From Raphanus sativus (lineage: Eukaryota > Streptophyta > Magnoliopsida > Brassicales > Brassicaceae), in NCBI RefSeq assembly GCF_000801105.2, contig NC_079519.1, positions 5,268,668-5,332,667 of the forward strand: a stretch of DNA of 64,000 bases. Direction: 5' to 3'. Made by a program: the position numbers and the translations under genes. Below, one piece after another: positions 21,656-33,742 of the stretch. The stretch's first letter is position 1. Every line of letters begins with the position of its first letter. A model generated the notes under the pieces. The model did not search any database. It saw only the letters and a program-made list of their open reading frames with translations, and was not told where the DNA came from.

Positions 21656-22194
21656 ACCAGAAGACTCATCAGTAAGTCTTCTACATACAGATGACTTACT
21701 TGTAAGTCTTCTACGCGAACAGATTTTGAAAAAAATTCAAATTCGTACCTTAAACTAGGTGAGATGACTTCGTTTGCACACAGGGTTTTCTCTAACCACC
21801 CAGAACCTCAAACGAAAGCAACCGTAAGTCAAAACGAAAGAAATATGGCTCTGTCAACCATCGCCCATATTTTGAATCAAAAGCTTCAGTTTTTTGGATG
21901 AATATGGAGAGAAAGTGAAAGAAATGTTGTTTTTAGTTCATAACAATTGAAACAGAGAGAGTGTAGAGAGATTTATGTGCATTAAAGGGCATTAAAAGCT
22001 CCAAACAGTTCGTACAAGGTTGTTCCCACTATTCATGGTAGTGGCAATATTGTAGATATTTGAAGAAAATGAGGTTGAGACAGTAAATAAGCCATTTTCG
22101 AAAAAAAAAAAAGGTTAATGGCATTTTCGTAGATAAAATGCAGATGTAGGGTTAAAAACTCAAAAAAAAAAAATGAGTCAAAAGAAAAGATTAG

Positions 22195-22224
22195 TTTTCT
22201 GTTTGACTTCAAGTTTTGAGTCAC
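22195..22224 (-). repeat. Right terminal inverted repeat of the MULE
   Basis: CAAGTTTTGAGTCAC and flanking bases are the complement of the left end (GTGACTCAAAACTTG). Confidence 0.7.
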
Positions 22225-22239
22225 TTTTGCAATAAGCTC

Positions 22240-22249
22240 AAGTTTGCAA
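22240..22249. repeat. Right target-site duplication of the MULE
   Basis: AAGTTTGCAA, identical to 6811-6820. Confidence 0.75.
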
Positions 22250-22884
22250 TACCCTTAACTTGTTAGTTTTGGTTGGTGCGGTCCAACAAACGTGAATATA
22301 TATATATACAACACTTTTGAGGATAATTAATTTCATTCGAACTATCTTTCAAGCAACCCAAAAGAATGTCTTGCAATGATCTAGCCTTTTTGGATTTCCA
22401 AAAATATCTTAATAATGTAATATCTATTAACTAAAACGCTGTAATAATCGTTTTAATTTAGAATGTCTTGCATTAATCAATGTAAATCTTATCCAAACTC
22501 TTATAGCCGTTCACTAATATTAAACTATATACAAAGGGTCAAGTGAATCATTTCAAAGAAGGTTCGTTGAATTGATTTTGTCTTCTCGGGTAATTTCTTC
22601 TCGGGTCGGTCCAAATCTCAATCCTCACCTCACAGTTGTCGTTCTTTTAGCTTTAGTCGACTCTGTTTAGTCTCTATCAATAAAATTTTGTTTTAGATTT
22701 ATGTACGATTTTCCTTCCTAACTTCAAAATATTATTGGAGGCGTTATATAATTAGTAAGAATTGCCATTATCTATGTCACGATATTGTTATTATGTATTC
22801 ATCTATTAAGTTCTGATATAGTTTAAACAGAGAAGCCCATTTTGTTGTTCAGTCTGTACGTTTTCACTAACTTAATTTTTAAAT
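22250..22884. other. Short intergenic stretch between MULE and LTR element
   Basis: AT-rich DNA without an ORF or terminal structures that I can recognise. Confidence 0.5.
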
Positions 22885-23134
22885 TGTTGGATTAAGCTTG
22901 AAATAGCTTGAAGAGCAAGTTATTACTTTCCTACCGAGTTATAGAATAGGAAATTATCTATTTGTGTTACTCGTAATGAATTTAGGAAATTTTGAGTTAT
23001 ATATAAAGAGATGTGTGAGAGAATATGAATTGCGAGATTGAGAGAATTTGAAGTTTTGAGTTATTTTCCTCAAGAGATTAATAAGAGAGTTCTTATTAAG
23101 TTTGATTGTGATTCATATATTGTGAATTTATATT
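22885..23134 (+). mobile_element. 5' LTR of a retrotransposon
   Basis: Begins TGTTGGATTAAGCTTG and ends just before the primer-binding site; about 248 bp. It contains a TATATAAAG (about 22999-23007) suitable as a U3 promoter. I could not find the matching 3' LTR, so the element is truncated or rearranged. Confidence 0.6.
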
Positions 23135-23146
23135 TGGTATCAGAGC
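23135..23146 (+). other. tRNA-Met primer-binding site of the retrotransposon
   Basis: TGGTATCAGAGC, the standard plant initiator-tRNA-Met complement, immediately after the LTR. Confidence 0.85.
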
Positions 23147-23553
23147 ATGAGACGAGCCATGGGATCGATTGATGTTCCGGGGTTCTACGATCCAGAGAGG
23201 TGGGTTGAATGGATCGACGAGTTTGTTGTCACTCACAACTTCATCGTATTCAAAACAAGACAATTAGCATGTGGGTACATTGAAGGTGATGCTCTGTCGT
23301 GGTATGGAAATGAGATTTCACGATATGGAGTTTAGTAACCGGGATGAGTTGAAAGTCAGATTACTCAATCGGTTCAGTACACCCGTAAAACAAGAGAAGG
23401 AACAACTGGAACAGCCCAACTTGATGGATAGTTTGAAAGAGATGAGTCAACTTCTGAATCGATTTGAAAAAGATGGAAAGGAAAAGAGAACACAAAGAAA
23501 TCTCAGGAGGAGAAGACATATGAATCAGATGACACAAAACAGGTCGAGAGCGT
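23147..23553 (+). pseudogene. Retrotransposon gag fragment, frameshifted
   Basis: The first frame gives FYDPERWVEWIDEF ... YIEGDALSWYGNEI and then stops; the next frame continues MEFSNRDELKVRLLNRF. This is the plant gag pattern (W..R/E..., EGDAL-WY, F..RF). One frameshift near 23330 breaks it. No protease, RT or integrase follows. Confidence 0.7.
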
Positions 23554-23800
23554 AGACGGAGGAGATGATCTAATTACGTACTCAAATCAGCAGATTCAAT
23601 TTGTGAAGAGAAATACATTGAAATATCCAGTGATAGCGCCTACCAAGTGTTCCTCAAGACAAAGAAAAAAATAATAAAGAAGAAGAAGAGATTGAAAAGA
23701 CTCTTTAGTGATATTTAATATCGGTTGGTATTGTTTTTAAACCACAAAGAGAGTGATAACTCATACATGTTGGGGATACAAATGGAGAACACAACCAATA
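23554..23800. other. Retrotransposon-internal non-coding segment
   Basis: A/G-rich sequence with no clear frame, between the gag remnant and the captured gene fragment. Confidence 0.4.
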
Positions 23801-23801
23801 G

Positions 23802-24513
23802 ACAAAAAGGAGTTTGTTGGAGTGGAGTAAAGGGAGCTATCACTGTGCACACACTCGGGAAAAGTTAGACAGAAAGGGGATGCTCATGTTCAGAGAGAAG
23901 AAGATGTGCGATGAGTTTGTGAAGCTATGGACGGATCAGAAGGAGCTAGCGGATCTTCACTTGAAGATACCTACCATGTATAGGCACAGGATAGGCTTGA
24001 TCACTGCACATATATGTATTGCTAGAGGAACGATCGTGGTGAACTGTGAGACTAGGTTTGCGAAATTGACTATGGTGGGGAAAGACAGGTACAGAGTCAC
24101 CATGGATGTTCACAAGAAGGTTTTATTGGAGAGGAGCAGGTTTTTCATGGAAAAAATTAGTTGTAGAAGAGAGAAAAGAGTTTCTCATATGATGGAGATT
24201 AGCGAGTATGGTGACGTTGAGATTTATGTAGTGACTGTGTTTTTTATGTATTGTGATGATCTCAAGAAGAAGTTGGTCGGTGACAAACGTCATCAAGATC
24301 TTGGTTTTACTCAAGGTTTCTGCTGCTATATCGTTTGATGAAGGAATGCTGTCATTTTTGGGTCCCTTGGACCCCACTAGAGAGAGGAAAGATAAAGGAA
24401 ATCAGATGAATGCAGAAATCAAGAGAGAGAAGAATAAAAATGCAGTTACACTCTATGGTTTATTGAATCTTATGATGGGATTTGGTCAGCTTATGGACAA
24501 GAGAAGAAAATAA
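23802..24513 (+). pseudogene. Captured BTB/POZ-domain gene fragment
   Basis: Two overlapping frames (ending 24338 and 24513) together resemble the BTB region of plant BTB/POZ proteins of the At1g63850 type. Landmarks are DVHKKVLLERSRFFMEKIS, MMEISEYGDVEIYVVTVFFM, YCDDLKKKL and, after a frameshift at about 24280, KVSAAISFDEGMLSFLG. No introns are seen and both ends are truncated, so it was probably picked up as a transcript or fragment by the retroelement. Family assignment is by recognition, not search. Confidence 0.65.
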
Positions 24514-24515
24514 TC

Positions 24516-24812
24516 ATGAGCAATAGTAGTAGTCCTGGTGAAAGTTTATACAAAGTCAAACCGATAGTACCATCTATGTCTAAAGGGAGACGTGCTGAGA
24601 AAGTTAGAATAGTTTCTGACACAGAAAAGAAAGAAGATGAATCAGAGTCCAAACTGAAACCAGAAGAAGATATAGTTGGCGACATAGTTCGTTTCGGACA
24701 AAACAGCTACTTTGTAGTTAACATCTTCAAGAAGGAGATCTTGGAGTTAGGAGACAGAGTGAATTTAAACTTCAAGGGATTCAACAAGTTTGAAGATGTT
24801 GATGTGTTGTGA
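24516..24812 (+). pseudogene. Unrecognised 98-residue frame, probably retroelement or captured fragment
   Basis: A charged Ser/Lys/Glu-rich first half is followed by GDIVRFGQNSYFVVNIF and a terminal FKGFNKFEDVDVL. I do not recognise it. It directly abuts the BTB fragment and ends at the border of the chimeric unit at 24811. Confidence 0.35.
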
Positions 24813-25959
24813 ACAAACGCGTATTAACTTATAAAAAAGCAAAAGAACAAAACGAATTGAGGCAAATACCCCGTTTAGGATTTCTTATTCTTATTATTGT
24901 GTGAATAAATAATCTTACAAACCCTTACACCCGTATTTATAGCAGCCTCAAAAAACCTGAGTTCCTTTTCCCTGTAGGAATACATACTTATATGGAAAAA
25001 ATAATTTTCCTAAACCGAAAAAGCATATCGTACTGGACTTTTGCTGGTGCACAGAGATTTAAGACACACAGATGTAACATGATGGAAGTGCTCCGTGGGA
25101 TCATCACTTCTACATGTGTTCTTACCCCTCTTACTACTGTGTATGTTTAATCCGTAATGTTGAGAGAGAGTGGGGAAAGCTGCAGAGAGAATTAGAAAAG
25201 AATGATGGTTCTTCCAATGGAGTCAGTTTCTTTGTTAGAAATTACAACAAAATAGCCAGGAAGCTGGAAAGGAAACTTGCTTTTACTGAGAGAAAGCTAT
25301 TGAAAGCTGAACGTACTTTGGCTAAGGTGGAAGAGTGTCTACAGCCAGCAGAACATCTGACAGCTCAAATTATTCTAATGGAGAAAATATCAGACTTGAG
25401 AGTGAAGAAGCTTCTGACTAATATAAGATTCGAGCTTGTTTATTTAAGGGAAACAGTGCTATCTTCAAGAGAACATATGAAAAAGAGGAACTATTATTCA
25501 GGTACGTATGCGAAGTCTGTCTTCTGGTTCTTGAGTATGGTCCTCCAGTTAAGGTCATATACACGGCACTCAACACTAATACTCACGAGAGAGAGAGACG
25601 CGGGACGAGATTTACAAGAAAGACAGTGTGATGGACAAGCTAGAGGAGGCAGTTTCTCAGAAGGTGCGAGAAGAAGCCACGGGACGCGTACTACTCCTGC
25701 AACATGAGGTTTGATAGACATTGGAGCAATAAGAGCTTGGAGGAGATAAGCGAAAGGGATTGGCATACCTTCAGAGAAGATTTCAACATCTCTTACGAAG
25801 GATCAAGGATTCCTCGTTCTTTGAGGAGCTGGGAAGAGAGTAAACTAACTTTTGAGTTGTTGAAGGCTGTGGGGAGAGCTGGATACAAGACGTTTTCTCC
25901 TATTCAGATGGCAGTTATACCATTTGGACACCAACATCACAATGTTTTCGGCATTGCAG
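24811..25959 (+). pseudogene. Chimera of host gene fragments, copy A (CRM-like, unknown, Prp28/RH21 helicase)
   Basis: Starts GAACAAACGCG. 25114-25500 encodes VEREWGKLQRELEK ... FVRNYNKIARKLERKLAF, which looks like the charged helix of CRM-domain splicing factors (tentative). An unrecognised part follows ([16 protein letters not shown], frameshifted here). 25704-25958 encodes [33 protein letters not shown] and the Q-motif [14 protein letters not shown] of DEAD-box helicase RH21/Prp28, ending at GIA just before the Walker A motif. Satellite DNA begins directly after. 24880-25060 has LTR- or promoter-like features. Confidence 0.65.
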
Positions 25960-27452
25960 GACTAAACCTCTCTAATCATCATCTCATGTCAGTGCTCTAA
26001 GAAACTATACACTAAAACCAGATTTTCATATATTTGAATATTTTTCAAAATCCATGGGTTAACCCTTTTTAAAATAATGAGTTTTCGGTAAATCTTCTAT
26101 ATACTGAAGTTTATACTCTTCACTTTTGTTTAAAAATTTCAAACCACATTCTACATTTGAATTAATGTATTCTAAAGTTTCTTTCATGGTATATAGGAAT
26201 CATTCTAATTTTTAATATTTCGTTTACTAAAATTTCATATACTGCCTAGATTAGTAGACTTACCATTATCAAATCTTCATTATCTAGAGAAACAGAGAAC
26301 AAAGAGGTTCTAAACTCTTTGAACATCAACTTATGTTAGTCCTCGATGAAAATATACACTAAAACCAGATTTTCATATTTTTGAACTTTTTAAAAAATTC
26401 GTGGGTTAACCCCCCTTCTAAAATAATGACTTTTCGATAAATCCCCTATATACTGAAGTTTATACTCTTCACTTTTGTTTAAAAATTTCAAAACACATTC
26501 TACATTTGAATTAATGTATTCTAAACTATCTTTCATTATATACATGAATCATTTTAATTTTTTAATATTTAGTTTATTAAAATTTCATATACTGCCTAGA
26601 TTAGTGGAATTACCATTTATCAAATCTTTATTATCTAGAGAAACGGAGACAACAAAGGTTCTAAAATCTTTGACCATTATATTATGTTAGTGCTCGATTA
26701 AAATATACACTAAAACAAGATTTTCATATTTTTGAATTTTTTCCAAAATCCATGGGTTATAACCTCTTCTAAAATAATGAGTTTTTGGTAAATGTTCTAT
26801 ATACTGAAGTTTATACTCTTCACTTTAGTTTAAAATTTTCAAACCACATTCTACATTTGAACTAATTTTTTCTAAACTATCTTTCATGGTATATAGGAAT
26901 CATTCTAATTTTTTAATATTTAATTTACTAAAATTTCATATACTGCCAAGATTAGAAGAATTACCTTTATCAAATCTTAATTATCTAGAGAAACGGAGAC
27001 AACAAATGTTCTAAACCTCTTTGACCATCATCTTATGTCAGATCTCGATGAACCTATACACTAAAACCAGATTTTTATATTTTTGAAATTATTTCAAAAT
27101 CAGTGGGTACCTTTCTAAATAATGAGTTTTCGGTAAATGCTCTATATACTGAAGTTTATACTCTTCACTTTTGTTTCAAATTTTCAAATCACATTCGACA
27201 TTTGACTTAATGTATAATAAAATATCTTTCATGGTATATATGAATCATTGTAATTTTTTAATTTAGTTTTGTAAAATTTCATATACAGCCTAAAATAGTA
27301 GAATTACCTTTATAAAATCTTTATTATCTAGGGAAACGGACACATTAGAGGTTCTAAACTCTTTGACCATCATCTTATGTTAGTGCTCTGAGAAACTAGA
27401 CACCAAAACCATATTTTCATATTTTTGATTTTTTTTTCCAAAATCTGTGGGT
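25960..27452. repeat. ~350-bp satellite array, block 1
   Basis: About four head-to-tail monomers. The landmark TTATGTYAGT recurs at 26331, 26682, 27032 and 27375, so spacing is 343-351 bp. Other constant landmarks are ACACTAAAACCAGATTTTCA, TCCGTGGGTTAACCCC, TATACTGAAGTTTATACTC and TTATCTAGAGAAACGG. Short ORFs inside are not conserved between monomers. Confidence 0.9.
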
Positions 27453-28590
27453 GAACAAACGCATATTAACTTATAAAAAACAAAAGAACAAAACGAATTG
27501 AGGCAGATACCCGTTTAGGATTTCTTATTATTGTGTGAATAAATAATCTTACAAACCCTTACACCCGTATTTAAAGCAGCCTCAAAAAACCTGATTTCCT
27601 TTACCCTACAGGAATACATACTTATATGGAAAAAATAATTTTCCTAAACCGAAAAAGCATATTGTACTGGACTTTTGCTGGTGCACAGAGATTTAAGACA
27701 CACAGATACAACATGATGGAAGTGCTCCGTGGGATCATCACTTCTACATGTGTTCTTACCCCTCTTACTAGTGTGTATGTTTAATCCGTAATGTTGAGAG
27801 AGAATGGGGAAAGCTGCAGAGAGAATTAGAAAAGAATGATGGTTCTTCCAATGGAGTCAGTTTCTTTGTTAGAAATTACAACAAAATAGTCAGGAAGCTG
27901 GAAAGGAAACTTGCTTTTACTGAGAGAAAGCTATTGAAAGCTGAACGTACTTTGGCTAAGGTGGAAGAGTGTCTACAGCCAGCAGAACATCTGAAAGCTC
28001 AAATTATTCTAATGGAGAAAATATCAGACTTGAGAGTGAAGAAGCTCTGACTAATATAAGATTCAAGCTTGTTTATTTAAGGGAAACTGTGCTATCTTCA
28101 AGAGAACAGATGAAAAAAGAGGAACTATTATTCAGGTACGTATGCGAAGTCTGTCTTCTGGTTCTTGAGTATGGTCCTCCAGTTAAGGTCATATACACGG
28201 CACTCAACACTAATACTCACGAGAGAGAGACGTGGGACGAGATGTACAAGAAAGACAGTGTGATAGAGAGGCTAGAGGAGGCAGTTTCTCAGAAGGTGCG
28301 AGAAGAAGCCACAGACGCGTACTACTCCTGCAACATGAGGTTTGATAGACATTGGAGCAATAAGAGATTGGAGGAGATAAGCGAAAAGGATTGGCATACC
28401 TTCAGAGAAGATTTCAACATCTCTTACGAAGGATCAAGGATTCCTCATTCTTTGAGGAGCTGGGAATAGAGTAAACTAACTTTTGAGTTGTTGAAGGCTG
28501 TGGGGAGAGCTGGATACAAGACGTTTTCTCCTATTCAGATGGCAGTTATACCATTTGGACACCAACATCACAATGTTTTCGGCATTGCAG
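27453..28590 (+). pseudogene. Chimera of host gene fragments, copy B
   Basis: Near-identical to 24811-25959. A longer open stretch (27969-28469) joins the middle segment ([31 protein letters not shown]) to the RH21 segment, then stops at LRSWE* where copy A reads LRSWEESKL. The RH21 homology continues after the stop to GIA at 28588. Both copies are flanked by the same satellite. Confidence 0.7.
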
Positions 28591-31500
28591 GACTAAACCT
28601 CTCTAACCATCATCTCATGTCATTGCTCTAAGAAAATATACACTAAAACCAGATTTTCATATATTTGAATTTTTTTCAAAATTCATGGGTTAACCCTTTT
28701 TAAAATAATGAGTTTTCGGTAAATTCTCTATATACTGAAGTTTATACTCTTCACTTTTGTTTAAAAATTTCAAACCACATTCTACATTTGAATTAATGTA
28801 TTCTAAAGTCTCTTTCATGGTATATAGGAATCATTCTAATTTTTAATATTTTGTTTATTAAAATTTCATATACTGCATAGATTAGTAGAATTACTGTTAT
28901 CAAATCTTCATTATCTAGAGAAACGGAGAACAAAGAGGTTCTAAACTCTTTGAACATCATCTTATGTTAGTGCTCGATGAAAATATACGCTAAAACCAGA
29001 TTTTCATATTTTTGAATTTGTTTAAAAATCTGTGGATTAACCCCTTTTAAAATAATGAATTTTTGGTAAATCCTCTATATACTGAAGTTTATACTCTTCA
29101 CTTTTGTTTAAAAACTTCGAACCACATTCTACATTTGAATTAATGTATTCTAAACTATCTTTCATTGTATATAGGAATCATTTTAATTTTTTAAAATTTA
29201 GTTTATTAAAATTTCATATACTGCCTAGATTAGTGGAATTACCAATATCAAATCTTCATTATCTAGAGAAACGAAAACAACAAATGTTCTAAACCTCTTT
29301 GACCATCATCTTATGTCAGATCTCGATCAAACTATACAATAAAACTAGATTTTAATATTTTTGAAATTTTTTCAAAATCCGTGGGTTATAACCCCTTCAA
29401 AAATATTGAGTTTTCGGTAAATGCTCTATATACCGAAGTTTATACTCTTCACTCTTGTTTAAAAATTTCAAACCACATTCTACATTTGAATTAATGTATT
29501 CTAAACTATCTTTCATGGTATATAGGAATCATTCTAGTTTTTAATATTTAGTTTACTAAAATTTCATATACTGCCTAGATTAGTGGAATTAACATGATAA
29601 AATCTTTATTATCTAGAAAAATGGAGACACCAGAGGTTCTAAATCCTTTTGACCATCATCTCATGTCAGTGTTTTAAGAAACTATACACTAAAACCAGAT
29701 TTTCATATATTTGAAAAAAATTCAAAATCCGTGGGTTAACCCCTTAAAATAATGATTTTTCGGTAAATCATCTATATACTGAAGTTTATACTTTTCACTT
29801 TTGTTTAATAATTTCAAAACACATTCTACATTTGAATTAATGTATTTAAAGTCTCTTTCACAGTATATAAGAATCATTCTAATTTTTTAATATTTCATTT
29901 ACTAAAAATTCATATACTGTCTAGATTAGTGCATTACCATTATAAAATCTTCATTATCTAGAGAAACGGAGAACAAAGAGGTTATAAACTCTTTGAACAT
30001 CATCTTATGTTAGTGCTCGATGAAACTATACACTAAAACCAGATTTTCATATTTTTGAATTTTTTCAAAATAAGTGGGTACCCTTCTAAAATAATGAGTT
30101 TTCGGTAAATGCTTTATATACTGAAATTTATACTCTTAACTCTAGTTTAAAAATTTCAAACCACATTCTACATTTGAATTAATGTATTCTAAACTATCTT
30201 TTATTGTATATAGGAATAATTTTAATTTTTTAATAATTAGTTTATTAAAATTTCATATACTGCATAGATTAGTGGAATTACCATTATCAAATCTTCATTA
30301 TCAAGAGAAACGAAGACAACAAAGGTTCTAAAATATTTGACCATCATATTATGTTAGTGCTCGATTAAAATATACACTAAAACAAAGATTTTCATATTTT
30401 TGAATTTTTTCCAAAAATCCATGGGTTATAACCCCTTCTAAAATAATGAGTTTTGGTAAATGTTCTATATACTGAAGTTTATACTCTTCACTTTAGTTTA
30501 AAATTTTCAAACCACATTCTACATTTGAACTAATGTATTCTAAACTATCTTTCATGGTATATAGGAATCATTCTAATTTTTTAATATTTAATTTACTAAA
30601 ATTTCATATACTGCCAAAATTAGTAGAATTACCATTATCAAATCTTAATTATCTAGAGAAACAGAGATAATAAATGTTCTAAACCTCTTTGACCATCATC
30701 TTATGTCAGATCTCGGTGAAACTATACACTAAAACCAGTTTTTATATTTTTGAAATTATTTCAAAATCAGTGGGTACCCTTCTAAAATAATGAATTTTCA
30801 GTAAATGCTTTATATACTGAAGTTTATACTCTTCACTTTTGTTTAAAATTTTCAAATCACATTCGACATTTGAATTAATGTATAATAAAATATCTTTCAT
30901 GGTATATAGGAATCATTCTAATTTTTCAATATTTAGTTTTGTAAAATTTCATATACAGCCTAAAATAGTAGAATTACCTTTATAAAATATTTATTATCTA
31001 GAGAAACGGAGACAACAGAGGTTCTAAACTCTTTGACCATCATCTTATGTTAGTGCTCTAAGAAACTAGACACCAAAACAATATTTTCATATTTTTGATT
31101 TTTTTCCAAAATCTGTGGGTTAACCACTTCTAAAATAATGAGTTTTCGGTAAATCTTCTATATACCGAAATTTATACTCTTCACTTTGTTTTAAACATTT
31201 TCAAACCATATTCTACATTTGAATTAATATACTCTAAAGTATCTTTCATGGTATATATGAATCATTTTAATTTTTAATGTTCCGTTTACTAAAATTTCAT
31301 ATACTGCCTGGATTATTGGATTTACCATTATAAAATCTTCAATATCTAGAGAAACGGAGACAACAAATGTTCGAAACCTCTTTGACCATCATCTTATGTC
31401 AGTTCTCGATGAAACTATACACTAAAACCAGATTTTAATATTTTTGAATTTTTTTTCAAAATCCGTGGGTTAACCCCTTCAAAAATATTGAGTTTTCGGT

Positions 31501-32319
31501 AAATACTCTATATACTGAAGTTTATACTCTTCACTTTTCTTTAAAAATTTCAAACCACATTCTACATTTGAATTAATGTATTCTAAACTATCTTTTATGG
31601 TATATAGGAATCATTCAAATATTTAAATATTTATTTTAGTAAAATTTCATATACTTCCTAGATCAATTTAATTAGCATTATACAATCTTCATTATCTAGA
31701 GAAACGGAGACTACAAAGGTTCTAAACTCTTTGACCATCATATTATGTTAGTGTTTAATGAAACTATACGCTAAAACTAGATTTTCATATTTTTGAATTT
31801 TTTTCAAAATCTGTGGGTCATTCTAAAATAATGAGTTTTTGGTAAATGCTCTATATACTGAAGTTTATACTCTTTACTTTAGTTAAAAAATTTCAAACCA
31901 CATTCTACATTTGAATTACTGTATTCTAAACTGTCTTTCATGGTAAATAAGAATCATTCTAATATTTTAATATTTAGTTTACTAAAATTTCATATACTGC
32001 CTAGATTAGTTGAGTTAGCATTGTAAAATCTTCATTATCTAGAGACACGGGGACAAAAGAGGTTCTAAACTCTTTGACCATCATCTTATGCTAGTGTTAT
32101 GAGAAACTAGACACTAAAACCATATTTTCATATTTTTGAAATTTTTCCAAAATCTTTGAGTTAACCCCTTCTAAAATAATGAGTTTTCGGTAAATCTTCT
32201 ATATACTGCAGTTTATACTCTTCACTTTGTTTTATAAATTGCAAACCACATTCTTCATTTGCATTAATATACTCTAAAGTCTCTTTCATGGTATATATGA
32301 ATCATTCTAATTTTTAATA
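28591..32319. repeat. ~350-bp satellite array, block 2
   Basis: Ten to eleven monomers of the same family, with indels giving lengths of about 335-355 bp. Confidence 0.9.
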
Positions 32320-33742
32320 CTAGGGATATAGCCCCGCGCAAGCGCGGGGTCGTGAATCTCTAAAAGAATTTTCGATTTGTGTTCATGAATTCGACATCTA
32401 ACAACATTTTTTTCAAGAATATGTCAAACATAGACCATATACCCACTCAGATTCAACATCTGATACGCTGACTAATTGACATCCTCATTAGCTATCCAGT
32501 AAATCCGCAACCTGTGTAAATGTAAGAAAATAATAATTTATCCCAATTTAGAAACCCCACACAATAGTAAAACCCTTTATTAAATATAGCGCAATAATAT
32601 ATACATACCCAGAAAAATAGTCAAGGCGAGATTTTTAACAGAAATAAAAAATAAATCTCCATGAGCTCCTCTCAGATCTATGTGAACTCTCTCGCTCCGT
32701 CCAAAAAGTTGTGTTTCTTTTCCATTGGTTTTTCCTGTAGTTATCAGCTGTGTAAACAATTTTGTTCGCCTCCTCTTTGAAACTACCAGTGTGTTCTAAT
32801 TCAAATCTGACGTATGAGAAATTAGTGAATCCCTCCATGGCGTACAGGTCTCAGCGGACAACTTCAGAAAGTAGAACAAAGAACATAGAAAAGTTATACT
32901 AATCAAGTTTTCAGTAGGACTATGAAATTATATCAATTTAAGGAGTTTCAATGATATGTGACACTGAATAGAGCGGTTTAGAGTGTAATGGTTTATCATT
33001 GGATGTGAGAGTTAAGCGACAAAGTGGGAGAACCCTATGCCATATTCAAAGACAATGCAAAAGAATAGACGATTAGGAAGCTTTTTGGGTATGTCTGACG
33101 CATCAGCCTCACCTTTTAAAGGTTATGTAGAAACTGAGTGCCATAGGCCGCAAGTTAATTTAAAATGACTCAACAATCATTAATTCATTACATAATCACG
33201 TTCGAAAACTCACTGCCGAGTGCCGTAAAATCACCGGAAAAACGTAATTCAGACACCAACGATGACGATTTAAACTGACTCAGTCCAAAAACCGAAATTC
33301 TTAAAAACTTAATTTTTCACTCATTTCATCCTATAATCGAGTAATATATTTAAAAATTTATGAAGTTTTCATGAAAATGGCAAAAGCGAAGAAACTGATG
33401 TATAACTCTTGAAAAATTATGAGATGTCGGAGTCAATATTGCAGAAAGTCTAAAAGTCTAAAGAAGAAGATGACTTGTAAAAATCATAATTGCCTTTCAT
33501 TAAATCTAATCATAAAAAAATGCAAAACGCACATGTTCTCAATTCGAACCCGGGTTGTGAGCTTCTTTAATGATACATAAACCACTGCACTAAGTGATAT
33601 TTAGTGATATTCATATGAATACATACTATTTTAAAACACAAATATAAAGATGAGTCCCACAAACATTTATTAAAATCTGATGTGGACACCTTAAGAAGAG
33701 AAGAAAGTGTCTCATTATATATATATATATATATATATATGA
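32320..33742 (-). mobile_element. Non-autonomous Helitron inserted in the satellite
   Basis: On the minus strand the element starts TC at 33742 and ends with the hairpin CCCCGCGC-TT-GCGCGGGG followed by CTATATCC and CTAG at 32320. The target is A^T; removing 1,423 bp restores the satellite monomer (TTTTTAATA then TTATGTTTACT). No Rep/helicase coding sequence is present. Confidence 0.85.

Larger units (their letters stand above)
16290..22158. repeat. Second assembled copy of the 10326-16189 segment
   Basis: Almost base-for-base the same as 10326-16189 (5,864 and 5,869 bp). Differences are scattered single-base indels, often in homopolymers, plus about 15 substitutions in the transposase, mostly C/T or G/A. 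The copy begins within intron 3 of the protease gene and runs on to the right terminus of the element. Confidence 0.9.
6821..22239. mobile_element. Mutator-like element carrying a DUF1985-Ulp1 protease gene (KI/VANDAL-like MULE)
   Basis: The ends carry an inverted repeat. At 6837-6866 the left end reads GTGACTCAAAACTTG and onward; the complement of 22224 down to about 22195 matches at roughly 26 of 30 positions. The 10-bp duplications at 6811 and 22240 bracket the whole unit. Inside are a + strand DUF1985/C48 protease gene and a - strand mudrA-type transposase, converging at about 12 kb. As assembled it is 15.4 kb, but 10326-16189 and 16290-22158 are near-identical and separated by 100 N, so the true element is probably about 9.5 kb. 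The DUF1985/Ulp1 cargo is known from Arabidopsis KI-MULEs. Both transposase copies are damaged, so the copy is not autonomous as it stands. Confidence 0.88.

Noticed and set aside
24811..25080. Possible LTR in minus orientation (TATAAATAC and AT-rich leader)
   Set aside because: No paired LTR, primer site or polypurine tract could be found, so I keep it only as part of the chimeric unit.
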